A stretch of 64,000 nt of DNA from Halomicroarcula saliterrae (GTDB taxonomy: Archaea; Halobacteriota; Halobacteria; Halobacteriales; Haloarculaceae). Made by a program: the position numbers and the translations under genes. The stretch covers positions 372,001 through 436,000 of the forward strand of contig NZ_JAMQON010000002.1 of NCBI RefSeq assembly GCF_031624395.1, written 5' to 3'. The notes below the pieces were generated by a model, which had not been told where the DNA came from, did not search any database, and saw only the letters and a program-made list of their open reading frames with translations. Shown here piece by piece: positions 1 through 8,285 of the stretch; position 1 is the first letter of the stretch; each line of letters begins with the position of its first letter.

Positions 1-795
1 CACCTCGGTGCGTCGCTTCGCTGGGTTGTCGTACATCATCTCCAGCAGCGAGACGGAGTCGAGCACCAGTCGGTCGGCGTCGAAGTCCTCGATGAGTCCC
101 GGCAGCTCCCCCCGGATGTTGTCGAGGCTGTTCGCCATCTCCACCGGGTCCAGGTCGATGACGGCCAGCTGGTCGTTGGCCTCGTACTCGTCGAACCCCC
201 ACTCCCGGTCGTTCGCGGTGTCCATGATAGCGCTGTGGGACTGTTCGAGCGTGATGAACACGCAGTTCTCGCCGTTTTCGAGGCCGTGGTGCAGGAACTG
301 CAGGCCGAAGGTCGTCTTGCCGGTCCCCGCCGACCCGATGCTGACGATGAGATGGCGACGGGGGATACCGCCCTGTATCATCCGGTCGAGGCCGTCGATA
401 CCGATGTCGATACGCGGGATGTCGGAGTCGAAGTCCTCGTCCTCGAACTCGGCGGCGCCCCCGCCGCCACCGCCGCTCCCGGCGGACTCGAACGCCGTCG
501 CGAAGTCGTCACCGAACAGCCCGCCGCCGTCGTCGCCACCGGCCCCGTCGTCCTCGAACGGGCTCGGGCTGTCATCGTCGAACGAGCCGTCGTCCTCGAA
601 CGGACTCTCCGATTCGGCGTCGCTCGCGAATGGGTCCTCCTCGCCGTCGTCGCCGAAGGGGTTCTCCTCGCCGTCGTCGCCGAAGGGGTCGGCCGTGTCG
701 CTGCCGGCGGACGTGTCGGTGGAATCGGCCTCTGCCGAGGCCTTGGCGTCCTCTTCGAGCGCGCTCTCGAACCAGTCGTCGTCCCCGTCACTCAT
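1..795 (-). CDS. KaiC/RecA-superfamily ATPase, 3' end beyond the window
   Basis: The ATG at 793-795 opens a frame that stays open to base 1, so the C-terminus lies outside the window. Residues 1 to about 120 are a very acidic, low-complexity linker with tandem PFGDDGEE units and a run of glycines. A RecA/KaiC fold follows, with the phrase IDGLDRMIQGGIPRRHLI, Walker A GSAGTGKT around residue 155, and a Walker-B-like segment ADRLVLDSVSLL near the edge. Family knowledge: KaiC/GvpD/RAD55-type ATPases in haloarchaea often work with signalling or chemotaxis proteins, but no partner is visible here. The acidic head is an unusual addition and may be a flexible docking arm. The family call is firm and the cellular role is unknown. 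Confidence 0.85.
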   Translation of the reverse strand, partial: MSDGDDDWFESALEEDAKASAEADSTDTSAGSDTADPFGDDGEENPFGDDGEEDPFASDAESESPFEDDGSFDDDSPSPFEDDGAGGDDGGGLFGDDFATAFESAGSGGGGGGAAEFEDEDFDSDIPRIDIGIDGLDRMIQGGIPRRHLIVSIGSAGTGKTTFGLQFLHHGLENGENCVFITLEQSHSAIMDTANDREWGFDEYEANDQLAVIDLDPVEMANSLDNIRGELPGLIEDFDADRLVLDSVSLLEMMYDNPAKRRTEV

Positions 796-850
796 GTGCG
801 CGACCACCGGCCACAGGCGCAGGCCATGGGTGCACACTGTCGTGCAGACG

Positions 851-882
851 GATATAAGCTTGCCGTCGTGCAGGGTTTATAT
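851..882. promoter_or_regulatory. Divergent TATA boxes between the KaiC-like gene and nadK
   Basis: Two TATA-like boxes sit back to back. The minus-strand box (GCTTATATC, 851-859) is about 56 nt from the KaiC-like start, giving a leader of roughly 30 nt. The plus-strand box (TTTATAT, 876-882) is 24-30 nt from the nadK ATG, which fits a leaderless transcript. Positions come from sequence; transcription start sites are inferred. Confidence 0.6.
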
Positions 883-905
883 TCGCCCGGCGGGAACGGC
901 CACCA

Positions 906-1757
906 ATGACCGTCGGTATCGTCGCCCAGCGGGACAACGACCGGGCGATGGCGCTCGCGAGCACGCTGGCCGACCGACTCCGGGAGGTGTCGGCGCCGGT
1001 CGCCGTCGACGAGACGACCGGAGCGGCGCTCACGGACCACGAGGCGTGGGACGCGGCCACGCCGTCGACGCGCCCGGTCGACGAGATGCACGAGTGTACC
1101 CTCGTCGTCAGTATCGGCGGCGACGGGACCTTCCTCTATGCCGCCCGCGGTGCGGGGTCGACCCCGATAATGGGCGTCAACCTCGGCGAAGTGGGGTTCC
1201 TGAACGCGCTCGCGCCCGAGGAGGCCGTCGAGACGGTCGTCGCAGAGGTCGAACACATCCAGAAGACCGGGAGCGCGCGGACCCGGGCGATGCCCCGGCT
1301 GCGGGCCAGCGGCGACGACTGGGAGCTCTCGCCCGCGCTCAACGAGGTGGTGGTGCAGGGGTCACACCGCGGGGACGGCGGCGGTGCCGAGTTCGAGATA
1401 CGGGTCGACGGGTCGCTGTACACCCGCGGGCACGCCGACGGGGTGCTCGTGGCGACGCCGACCGGCTCTACCGCCTACAACCTGAGCGAGGGCGGGCCGC
1501 TGGTCCATCCCGAAGTCGGCGGGCTCGTCATCACCGGGATGGCCCAGGCCGACGGGATGCCGCCGCTCGTGGTCGACGTCGACAGCGACGTGACGGTGTC
1601 GCTGTCCGGGACAGAACGCGGCGTCGCCGTCAGCGACGGACGAATCCGCGAGTCGCTGTCGCCACCGGAGACAGTGACGCTGTCGCGGGCAAACGAACCG
1701 ATACGGCTCGCCGGCCCACCGCTCGATTTCTTCACCGCCCTGCGAAAACTGGGGTAG
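906..1757 (+). CDS. nadK: NAD kinase
   Basis: ATP- or polyphosphate-dependent phosphorylation of NAD+ to NADP+ in the cytosol. The 283-residue length is normal for the archaeal family. Residues 69-76 hold the diagnostic SIGGDGTF loop with the catalytic Asp, an ALNEVVV motif lies near residue 140, and GVLVATPTGSTAYNLS sits near residues 180-197. The ATG matches a TATA box 24-30 nt upstream, supporting this start. It is transcribed away from the KaiC-like gene and ends directly against the convergent small membrane protein gene. Nothing unusual is seen. Confidence 0.96.
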   Translation: MTVGIVAQRDNDRAMALASTLADRLREVSAPVAVDETTGAALTDHEAWDAATPSTRPVDEMHECTLVVSIGGDGTFLYAARGAGSTPIMGVNLGEVGFLNALAPEEAVETVVAEVEHIQKTGSARTRAMPRLRASGDDWELSPALNEVVVQGSHRGDGGGAEFEIRVDGSLYTRGHADGVLVATPTGSTAYNLSEGGPLVHPEVGGLVITGMAQADGMPPLVVDVDSDVTVSLSGTERGVAVSDGRIRESLSPPETVTLSRANEPIRLAGPPLDFFTALRKLG

Positions 1758-2045
1758 TTACTGTCGGCCGACCGCGTACAGAATCGGCGCGAGCGCGAGC
1801 AGGACCAGCCCGACGAGCTTGTACGCAAACGCCGATGTGAGCAGGCTCCCGGCGTTCGGTTCCATCATCGATGCGGGAATCAGCAGGAGCAAGACACCTA
1901 TCGAGACGGTGTGTGCCCCCAGCATCTTGAGCGAGCGCGTCGGCAGGATGCCGACTGCACCGAGGACGAACCCGAGCAACAGGACATCACCGATGGTGTA
2001 GTTCAGCAGAAAGCTGTCGATGACTTGCAGCGGTGGCGCGAGCAT
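1758..2045 (-). CDS. Small multi-pass membrane protein
   Basis: A 95-residue, strongly hydrophobic protein with about three to four membrane segments (IGDVLLLGFVLGAVGIL, TVSIGVLLLLIPASMM, YKLVGLVLLALAPILYAVG). It ends GRQ and its stop touches the end of nadK. A TTTAAAG box at about 2073-2080 on the minus strand lies 28-35 nt upstream, fitting a leaderless transcript. I do not recognise a functional family. It may be a conserved haloarchaeal protein of unknown function. Confidence 0.7.
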   Translation of the reverse strand: MLAPPLQVIDSFLLNYTIGDVLLLGFVLGAVGILPTRSLKMLGAHTVSIGVLLLLIPASMMEPNAGSLLTSAFAYKLVGLVLLALAPILYAVGRQ

Positions 2046-2231
2046 GCCTATGCGGAATCTCGCCGTGACGCAATCTTTAAAGTTCCGTTACGAACCGCAA
2101 AGGAGTCGCGGCGACCCCCGAACGCGACCGGGCAAGCGCCGCACGTGCCGCGATCGGTTCCCCTGGGAGCGGAGCTCGCTGTGTCCCCGCGACGGGAAAA
2201 TGAGCATGACAATTCATGCATTCTACAGCAA

Positions 2232-2240
2232 ATAATTATA
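2232..2240 (+). promoter_or_regulatory. TATA box of the HalX response regulator
   Basis: ATAATTATA lies about 28-36 nt upstream of the GTG at 2268. This spacing argues for a leaderless mRNA beginning close to that GTG and helps choose it over the longer upstream frame. Confidence 0.6.
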
Positions 2241-2267
2241 AGCACGCAACCAACAGTATACGCTACC

Positions 2268-2843
2268 GTGTCAGAGTCTACTGCGGACGCAACCGTCCTC
2301 GTCGTGGACGACGAGTCCGAGGTCGCAGACGTCTACGCGTTGCGTCTCCGCAACCAGTACGAGACAGAGACAGCCTACGGCGGTGCGGACGCACTCGACA
2401 GGATAGACGACAGCGTCGACGTGGTGTTGCTCGACCGACGGATGCCCGACATCGGCGGCGACGAGGTGCTAGCGGAGATACGCGAGCGGGATATCTCGAC
2501 CCGCGTCATCATGATAACCGCGGTGGACCCGGACTTCGACATCATCGACATGCCCTTCGACGACTATCTGTGCAAACCCGTCGAGAAGGAGGACCTGGTC
2601 GCGGCGATCGACCAGCAGCTGGCCGCCCGCCGGTACGACGACCGGCTCGCGGAGTATCTGGAGGTCACGTCGAAGCTCGCGCTGCTGAAAGGCGAAAAGA
2701 CTGCACAGACCCTCGAAGGCAACGAAGGGGTCGAATCCCTCGAACGGCGGGCCGACACACTGCAGTCGGAGATGGACGACGCCCTCTCCGATTTCGACGA
2801 CATCGACACCGCCTTCCGCGATATCACCCGCAAACCGAGCTAG
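2268..2843 (+). CDS. HalX-domain response regulator
   Basis: A 191-residue two-component receiver protein. A CheY-like receiver occupies residues 8-120, with the acidic pair D14/D15, phosphoacceptor D56 in VVLLDRRMP, the switch Thr in MITAV, and Lys near residue 106 in YLCKPVEK. The rest is a HalX domain, a helical coiled-coil-like module found in haloarchaeal regulators, with no DNA-binding domain. The GTG start was chosen because the receiver begins a few residues in and a TATA box sits at the right distance. Output is probably by protein contact. No cognate kinase is adjacent, and the kinases at 17236-19140 and 60882-62552 are not linked by position. Confidence 0.9.
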   Translation: MSESTADATVLVVDDESEVADVYALRLRNQYETETAYGGADALDRIDDSVDVVLLDRRMPDIGGDEVLAEIRERDISTRVIMITAVDPDFDIIDMPFDDYLCKPVEKEDLVAAIDQQLAARRYDDRLAEYLEVTSKLALLKGEKTAQTLEGNEGVESLERRADTLQSEMDDALSDFDDIDTAFRDITRKPS

Positions 2844-2845
2844 CG

Positions 2846-3445
2846 TTACGTTTTCGGCGTGTACAGCAGGTAGCCGGTGTCCCCGTTCTGGATAGTCCTG
2901 AGCCGGAACTGTTCGGTCCCGACCGTCGTCTCACAGTCGACGACCCGGTCGAGGCCGCCTGCCGTGACCGTCTCTGCGTCGATCGTCTCCTCGCCGGCGA
3001 CGAGGAGCGCCTCCGACAGGGGCGTCCCTTGCAGCCGGTCGGCGGGAACGTCGAACGTCTCGCCGAACGACGTGTTCGCCGCCCTGACGACCGGTCCGTG
3101 GCCCTCCGCGGCGTAGTACAGCACGGGGTCCGGGTGGCCGTCGAAGAGGTCGGCCGGCTCCGGCGTCGTCCCGCCCGTGGACTCGACGTCGACGGTCATC
3201 GTCTCGTCGGTCCCGTCAGCGTCCCCGTCGGCGCGAAAGAGGCGCGCGACACCGCCGATACCGCCGCCGAGCGCGAGTCCGAGACCGACGACCACCTCGC
3301 TGGAGAACGGGAGAGCGATGACGCTGTCGAGCGCGAGCAGGGCGGCAGCGAGCGACATCGCCCCTATCGCGATCCACCCCACGACGGTGAGGAGGCTCCC
3401 GAACTGTGGCCCCCCACTGCTCTTCCTGTTCGGTTGCTCGCTCAT
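2846..3445 (-). CDS. Membrane-anchored PAS-like sensor protein
   Basis: A 199-residue protein starting at MSEQPNRK, chosen over an upstream in-frame ATG because the intervening residues look non-coding. Two membrane segments (about 20-40 and 50-75) precede an acidic linker and a PAS-like fold with the phrases DLFDGHPDPVLYYAAEGHGPVVRAANTSFGETF and FRLRTIQNGDTGYLLYTP. No kinase or output domain follows. It ends two bases from the convergent response regulator. It may be a stand-alone sensor or interaction module; its ligand is unknown. Confidence 0.72.
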   Translation of the reverse strand: MSEQPNRKSSGGPQFGSLLTVVGWIAIGAMSLAAALLALDSVIALPFSSEVVVGLGLALGGGIGGVARLFRADGDADGTDETMTVDVESTGGTTPEPADLFDGHPDPVLYYAAEGHGPVVRAANTSFGETFDVPADRLQGTPLSEALLVAGEETIDAETVTAGGLDRVVDCETTVGTEQFRLRTIQNGDTGYLLYTPKT

Positions 3446-3623
3446 TCGAGTGGAAATCGTCGGTCCATCTGTTAACCTCTTTCGGGACACGAGCGGGCCG
3501 AGAACGTGCCGGTTCGCCGTGGGCTCGGGGCGCCGACGCCCCGTCAGTGAGTAGCTGCAGCCCGACGAGCGTCCCGACGCCGGCTCCGGGATGTTCGGCC
3601 AAAAACGGGTGAGACAGTCGGGG

Positions 3624-4301
3624 CTACGCCGCGTCGTCGGCCGATTCGAAGTTGTCGTCGAAGGCGTACTCGTCGACGTCGAGTTCGTCGCGAACGATGT
3701 GCGTCCGGATGTACTCGTCCATCTTCTCCCACACCACCGGTCGCGTGTCGTCGGTTCGAGTCGTCAGTTCGAGGATAGCACCGTCGACCGTCGTGAGCAG
3801 GAACCTCGCCGTCTTCTCGGCTTCGACGTCTTCGAACACTCCCTGTTCGATACCCGCCGCGATGATATCGGTGAGATTCTCCACGTACTTCTCGGTCGTC
3901 TCGGTGAACTTCTCGGCGAACGCCGGGTCGTGAATCGCCTGGGAACGGAGCTCTATCCAGACGCCCATCCGCTCGACGGAGTCGGGTCGGTCCCGCGCGA
4001 TGGGGTGGGTACCGAGGGCGAAGTTCAGGAACGCATAGAGGTCCTCGACCGGGTCGCCGGTCGATTCGACCTCGAAACCGCGCCCGAACTGCGCTATCGT
4101 GAAATCGGCAAACGACAGCAGGAGGTCCTCTTTGTCGTCGAAGTGGTGGTAGAACGTCGACTTGCTGAGATCGCCCTCGTCGGCGATGCGGGAGATGGAG
4201 AGCCCAGCGTACCCGTGTTCGTGCAACGCGTCGTAGGTCGCGTACATAATCGCTTCACGCGTATTGGCGGGCTCCCTGTTGGACGCCGTCCCGTCGCTCA
4301 T
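3624..4301 (-). CDS. TetR/AcrR-family transcriptional regulator
   Basis: A 225-residue regulator starting at MSDGTASN. The N-terminal helix-turn-helix is classical for TetR: REAIMYATYDALHEHGY, then ISRIADEGDLSKSTFYHHFDDKEDLL. A ligand-binding helical domain follows, and the last 30 residues are very acidic. The closest target candidates are its own promoter and neighbouring genes. No efflux pump is adjacent, although an RND pair lies 4 kb away. The ligand is unknown. Confidence 0.9.
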   Translation of the reverse strand: MSDGTASNREPANTREAIMYATYDALHEHGYAGLSISRIADEGDLSKSTFYHHFDDKEDLLLSFADFTIAQFGRGFEVESTGDPVEDLYAFLNFALGTHPIARDRPDSVERMGVWIELRSQAIHDPAFAEKFTETTEKYVENLTDIIAAGIEQGVFEDVEAEKTARFLLTTVDGAILELTTRTDDTRPVVWEKMDEYIRTHIVRDELDVDEYAFDDNFESADDAA

Positions 4302-4379
4302 ACGGGGCTGGTAGTCCACAGCGGGACAAATAGCTTGTCACAGGACGAGGGAGTCTGTCGCGGGCACCAGCGAGAGCAG

Positions 4380-5546
4380 TCATGCCGTCCCTTCGAGGTC
4401 GTAGAGCCGCCGGAACACCTGCGTCGGGAACCGGGGCTCGACGCGGCTCGGCGGCCGGCCGGTCGTCGAGCCGTCCATTCGGACCCGCTCGACGATACCG
4501 TCGTCGGCGAACTCGTACAGGTACCGTTTGACTGTCCCGGCCGAAAGGTCGACGTCCGCGGCGATGGCGGCGGCCGTGTCCTCGACCGACGAGCAGTCGT
4601 CCGCCCCGACGTCCAGCAACGCGCGCAGGACCCGCTGGCGGTTCGGGGGAAGCATGAGCACCTGCGCGAGGGGGACACAGGGGCGGGGAATCCCCTCGCA
4701 CGCGTGGGCGATGTCCTCGTCGTCGATACGGGACCGGCGGCGCTCACTCGCCCGGGTGGCGGCGGCGAACAGCGCGGCCAGCGCGTCGTGGGCGTTCCCG
4801 TTCGCCCACGTAGCGATGGTACGGCACCGCTGGTACGTGAGCGCGTGGGCGTCGAGCCCCGACATCACCCGGCTGGAGACGACGTCGGCGAGGGTCTCCG
4901 TGTCGTAGGCCGGCATCTCGATGCGTTTCGCGGGCGGGTCCTCGAGGGCGGCCGGGCGGTCGCGGCCGATAGCCAGCAGGGCGAGCGAGTCGCCGAGGCC
5001 GTCGAGCCGCTCGGCGAGCGCCGACAGCGCGTAGGTCTCTGCCTCGCCGACGTGGTCGACAGCGACGACGGCGCGGCGGGACGACGGAGCCAGCGCGTCG
5101 CGGAGCTGGGTCAGCAGGGTGTCGGTGCGGACCCCCTGTGTCGGGACCGACTCGTCGACGATACCGTCGAGGACGGCGTGGTAGAGGCCGAAGTCGGTCG
5201 TGGCCGCCCGCGCGTCGACGTAGACGAACGACTGGGGCGGTTCGCGGTCGGGGCGAGCGCGGGTGGCCGTGTGGACGACAGCGCCCAGCCGTGACGGTCG
5301 GGGCTGCAGATGCGCGAACAGCGCGGTGACGACGGCTGACTTGCCGGCCCCGGCGGGGCCCCAGACGTAGGCGTCGGGCGGGAGGTCACCGTCGAGTATC
5401 GGGTCCAGATAGTCGAGCAGCGCTTCGAGGGTCGGACCGCGACCGACCGGGTCCGCGACGTGGGCGACCGGGCTGATGGCCTCGTCGTCGAGGACGAGTC
5501 CGGCGGCATCGACCTGCCGTCGTGTGATTCTCGCGTCTATATTCAT
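4380..5546 (-). CDS. Cdc6/Orc1-like AAA+ ATPase with winged helix
   Basis: A 388-residue protein from MNIDARITRR. Residues 30-60 resemble the Cdc6 lead-in (DPVGRGPTLEALLDYL), and the P-loop is VWGPAGAGKSAVV. The Walker B region is AVVAVDHVGE, where the usual DE pair is DH, and sensor 1 lacks the typical Asn. The C-terminus has a winged-helix unit (DLSAGTVKRYLYEFADDGIVERV). Full-size Orc1 proteins recognise origins, but the degraded motor motifs and lack of clear origin repeats beside it suggest a paralogue with another role, such as plasmid-like replication or regulation. The start is supported by the domain boundary. Confidence 0.75.
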   Translation of the reverse strand: MNIDARITRRQVDAAGLVLDDEAISPVAHVADPVGRGPTLEALLDYLDPILDGDLPPDAYVWGPAGAGKSAVVTALFAHLQPRPSRLGAVVHTATRARPDREPPQSFVYVDARAATTDFGLYHAVLDGIVDESVPTQGVRTDTLLTQLRDALAPSSRRAVVAVDHVGEAETYALSALAERLDGLGDSLALLAIGRDRPAALEDPPAKRIEMPAYDTETLADVVSSRVMSGLDAHALTYQRCRTIATWANGNAHDALAALFAAATRASERRRSRIDDEDIAHACEGIPRPCVPLAQVLMLPPNRQRVLRALLDVGADDCSSVEDTAAAIAADVDLSAGTVKRYLYEFADDGIVERVRMDGSTTGRPPSRVEPRFPTQVFRRLYDLEGTA

Positions 5547-5613
5547 TGGTGCTACGGAGTTGTCGGACTGCCAGGTTCGTACAAAAATGATGTGCCGACC
5601 CCTGTCGGATTGG

Positions 5614-6696
5614 TTAGAAGGGGACGTAGACTCCTCGTACGGTGACACCGGCGACCGTCAGCACGCCGAGGAAGATCGTCACCACGAACAGAGCGAACGC
5701 GGGCGGGTCCACGTGCGTGTCACCGTGCGCGTAGAAGACACGCTGGCCCGCTTCGCCGACCAGTCCGCCGAGGACGCCGAAGGCGCCACCGAGCAGGAGG
5801 GCGACGAGCTGGGACGTGCCGGTCGGGTCCACGACGAACGCCGCCGCACCGGCGCTGCCGGACAGCGTTATGTGGTGGGTCACCGGGATCTTCTCGACGC
5901 CCAGATTGAGGAAGGTAAGGGACGCCGCGGAGATACCGAAGCTGAGGAACATGCTCCCCGTCGTGATGACGAGGAAGCCGCCGAGCAGCCCACCGACGAG
6001 GCCGAGCATGGCGACGTTGCCCCACTTGTACTGGTGGGGGAGCCACGGCTCGACGGCCGGGCGCATGACCTCAGTCCCGCCGTCGGCAGCGACTTCCTGA
6101 CCGTTCTCGAACGGCGTCATGTCGAGGTAGCCGTTTCCGCCGGGCGAGCCGAACAGCGAGTAGCCGAAGACGAGTCGGTGGATGAGCGCCGACGTGAACA
6201 CCGTGAATCCGACGGTGTCGAACCCCACGACCGGGGCGACGACGTTGGAAGCCAGGATGTTGATGCAGGCACCCATGATACCGAAGACACCACCGACCGC
6301 GAGGACGTCGGGGCGCGTACCGAGCGCGTAGGCGATGTCCTTACCGGGGTGGTAGCCACCGTCTTCCTGAGGCGGCATGGCGCCTTCCTTCTTCGCGGCG
6401 TAGGCGGCCGCGGCCGCACCGCCGGCGAAGGCGATGTGCGGACCGAAGACCGGGCCGAAACCGACGAGACCGGTCAGACCGGACGCGCCGAGTTCGGCAC
6501 CGGAGCCCGCACCGGAGAGGCCGATGGCGTTGGCGGCTTCCCCGGCGATGACGGTGAAGCCGGTGAAACAGAAGGCCGGGAGCGCGCCGATGGCCGCACC
6601 GAAGCAGCCACCTGCGAAGGCCGCGATGAGCCAGTAGGCGAACTCGACGCCTGTCCGGCCGCCGAGGACGTCGATCTGGAGTAGGACTGGGTCCAT
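5614..6696 (-). CDS. Multi-pass membrane protein co-transcribed with glpK, candidate glycerol transporter
   Basis: A 360-residue, Gly/Ala-rich membrane protein with about nine to ten hydrophobic spans. It starts 3 nt after the glpK stop, so the two are surely one operon. It has no NPA motifs and is therefore not an aquaglyceroporin of the MIP family. Inference from position: a non-MIP route for glycerol uptake or another accessory of glycerol use. My memory is that haloarchaeal glycerol operons commonly carry such a gene beside glpK, which supports the link but does not prove transport. Soluble loops at about residues 105-125 and 195-225 carry most charges. Confidence 0.75.
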   Translation of the reverse strand: MDPVLLQIDVLGGRTGVEFAYWLIAAFAGGCFGAAIGALPAFCFTGFTVIAGEAANAIGLSGAGSGAELGASGLTGLVGFGPVFGPHIAFAGGAAAAAYAAKKEGAMPPQEDGGYHPGKDIAYALGTRPDVLAVGGVFGIMGACINILASNVVAPVVGFDTVGFTVFTSALIHRLVFGYSLFGSPGGNGYLDMTPFENGQEVAADGGTEVMRPAVEPWLPHQYKWGNVAMLGLVGGLLGGFLVITTGSMFLSFGISAASLTFLNLGVEKIPVTHHITLSGSAGAAAFVVDPTGTSQLVALLLGGAFGVLGGLVGEAGQRVFYAHGDTHVDPPAFALFVVTIFLGVLTVAGVTVRGVYVPF

Positions 6697-6699
6697 ACG

Positions 6700-8235
6700 T
6701 TACTCCTCCTGTGCCCAGTCGAGCGATTTCTCGACCGCGTCGTCCCAGCGGCCGTACATGCTGTCCGCTTGCTCTGTGCTCATCTCCGGCGTGAACTCCT
6801 GGTCGATCTGCCAGTTGTCGCGCAGCTCGTCGACGGTGTCCCAGTAGCCGACGGCGAGGCCGGCGGCGTAAGCGGAGCCAAGCGCCGTGGTCTCGTCGAC
6901 CTCCGGTCGCGCGATATCGGTGCCGATGATGTCGGCCTGGAGCTGACAGAGGAAGCTGTTCTTGACCGCGCCGCCGTCGACACGCAGGGTCGTCGTCTCG
7001 ACGCCCGAATCGGCCTCCATCGCTTCCGCGACGTCGCGGGTCTGGTACGCGATGGATTCGAGGGTCGCACGCACGATGTGTTCCTTGCGGGTGCCGCGGG
7101 TCATACCGACGATAGTCCCGCGTGCGCGGCCGTCCCAGTGCGGGGCGCCGAGACCCGTGAAGGCCGGCACCATGTAGACGCCGTCCGTCGAATCGACGGA
7201 GCTCGCGAGCTCTGCGGTCTGAGCGGCGTTGTTGATGAGGTCGACGTCTTCGAGCCACTCGATAGCGGCGCCGGTGATGAAGATGGCGCCTTCCAGCGCG
7301 TACTGGACGGGCTCGCCGGACATCTGGAACCCGATGGTCGTCAGGAGGCCGTGGTCCGATTCGACCGCCTCGTTGCCGGTGTTCATCAGGTAGAACGAAC
7401 CGGTGCCGTAGGTGTTCTTCGCGTCGCCCGCGTCGAAACAGGTCTGCCCGAACAGCGCGGCCTGCTGGTCGCCCAGCGCGCCCGCGACGGGCACTTCGGC
7501 GCCGAGGAAGCCGTCCGAATCCGTGTGGCCGTACAGGTTCTCGTCGGAGGACGGGCGGACTTCCGGGACCATCGATTTGGGCACGTCGAACTCGTCGAGG
7601 AGCTCGTCGTCCCATTCGAGGTCGCGGATGTTGTACAGCATCGTCCGCGACGCGTTCGAGACGTCGGTGATGTGGTTGCCGGTGAGGTTGTATATCACCC
7701 AGCTGTCGATGGTCCCCATCATCAGCTCGCCGTTCTCCGCGCGGTCACGGACGGCTTCGCCGCGGGAGGCCTCCATCTTCAGCGGCTCTGCGTTGTCGAG
7801 AATCCACTCGGTCTTGGTCGCCGAGAAGTACGCGTCACATTCGAGGCCGGTCTTCTCGCGGATCCACTCGACTTTCCCCTCCTCTTGGATCTCTTCGACG
7901 CGGTCCGTCGTTCGGCGGTCCTGCCAGACGAGCGCGTTGTGGACCGGTTTGCCGGTCTCGGCGTCCCAGACGATGGTCGTCTCGCGCTGGTTCGTGATGC
8001 CAAGCGCCGCCAGCTGTTCGGCGTCGATGTCGTTCTGGGAGAGTCCCTCCCGAACGACGGCTTTCGTGTTCTCCCAGATCTCCATCGGGTCGTGCTCGAC
8101 CCAGCCGGGCTCCGGGTAAATCTGTTCGTGCTTCTCGTATGCGTTGGCGACGACCTGACCAGCGTGGTCGAATACCATGAATCGCGTTCCGGTGGTCCCC
8201 TGGTCGATCGCGCCAACGTAGGTGTCTGCTGTCAT
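6700..8235 (-). CDS. glpK: Glycerol kinase
   Basis: A 511-residue FGGY-family kinase that makes sn-glycerol 3-phosphate from glycerol and ATP in the cytosol. The N-terminus has the ATP-binding phrase GAIDQGTTGTRFMVFDHAGQ. The central part has the glycerol-site segment ITNQRETTIVWDAETGKPVHNALVWQDRRT, and the C-domain has LRVDGGAVKNSFLCQLQADI. Length and motifs are those of canonical GlpK. It is the promoter-proximal gene of a two-gene operon with the membrane protein downstream. Its TATA region carries a perfect 18-bp dyad, which suggests a dedicated repressor or activator. No glpABC genes lie within the window. Confidence 0.97.
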   Translation of the reverse strand: MTADTYVGAIDQGTTGTRFMVFDHAGQVVANAYEKHEQIYPEPGWVEHDPMEIWENTKAVVREGLSQNDIDAEQLAALGITNQRETTIVWDAETGKPVHNALVWQDRRTTDRVEEIQEEGKVEWIREKTGLECDAYFSATKTEWILDNAEPLKMEASRGEAVRDRAENGELMMGTIDSWVIYNLTGNHITDVSNASRTMLYNIRDLEWDDELLDEFDVPKSMVPEVRPSSDENLYGHTDSDGFLGAEVPVAGALGDQQAALFGQTCFDAGDAKNTYGTGSFYLMNTGNEAVESDHGLLTTIGFQMSGEPVQYALEGAIFITGAAIEWLEDVDLINNAAQTAELASSVDSTDGVYMVPAFTGLGAPHWDGRARGTIVGMTRGTRKEHIVRATLESIAYQTRDVAEAMEADSGVETTTLRVDGGAVKNSFLCQLQADIIGTDIARPEVDETTALGSAYAAGLAVGYWDTVDELRDNWQIDQEFTPEMSTEQADSMYGRWDDAVEKSLDWAQEE

Positions 8236-8257
8236 TGTGTCTTCGACTCCGCGCAGA

Positions 8258-8285
8258 CGAACGAACGTTCGTTCGGTATATTAAA
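8258..8285 (-). promoter_or_regulatory. glpK promoter with 18-bp palindromic operator
   Basis: CGAACGAACGTTCGTTCG at 8258-8275 is a perfect palindrome made of doubled GAAC/GTTC units. On the glpK strand it lies just downstream of a TATA-like box (TTTAATATA, 8277-8285) and 23 nt upstream of the ATG. It therefore covers the predicted transcription start, which is the usual place for a repressor site. The regulator is unknown. Confidence 0.65.

Noticed and set aside
634-690. CRISPR-like or regulatory repeat
   Set aside because: The repeats are in-frame coding repeats without spacers. No CRISPR array was seen anywhere in the window.
3591-5294. 567-codon plus-strand frame across the TetR and Orc-like genes
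   Set aside because: It lies opposite two genes with clear domains on the minus strand and has shadow-type composition.
5614-6696. Aquaglyceroporin (GlpF) call for the protein after glpK
   Set aside because: No NPA motifs and a wrong helix pattern for the MIP family. Only the operon link remains.
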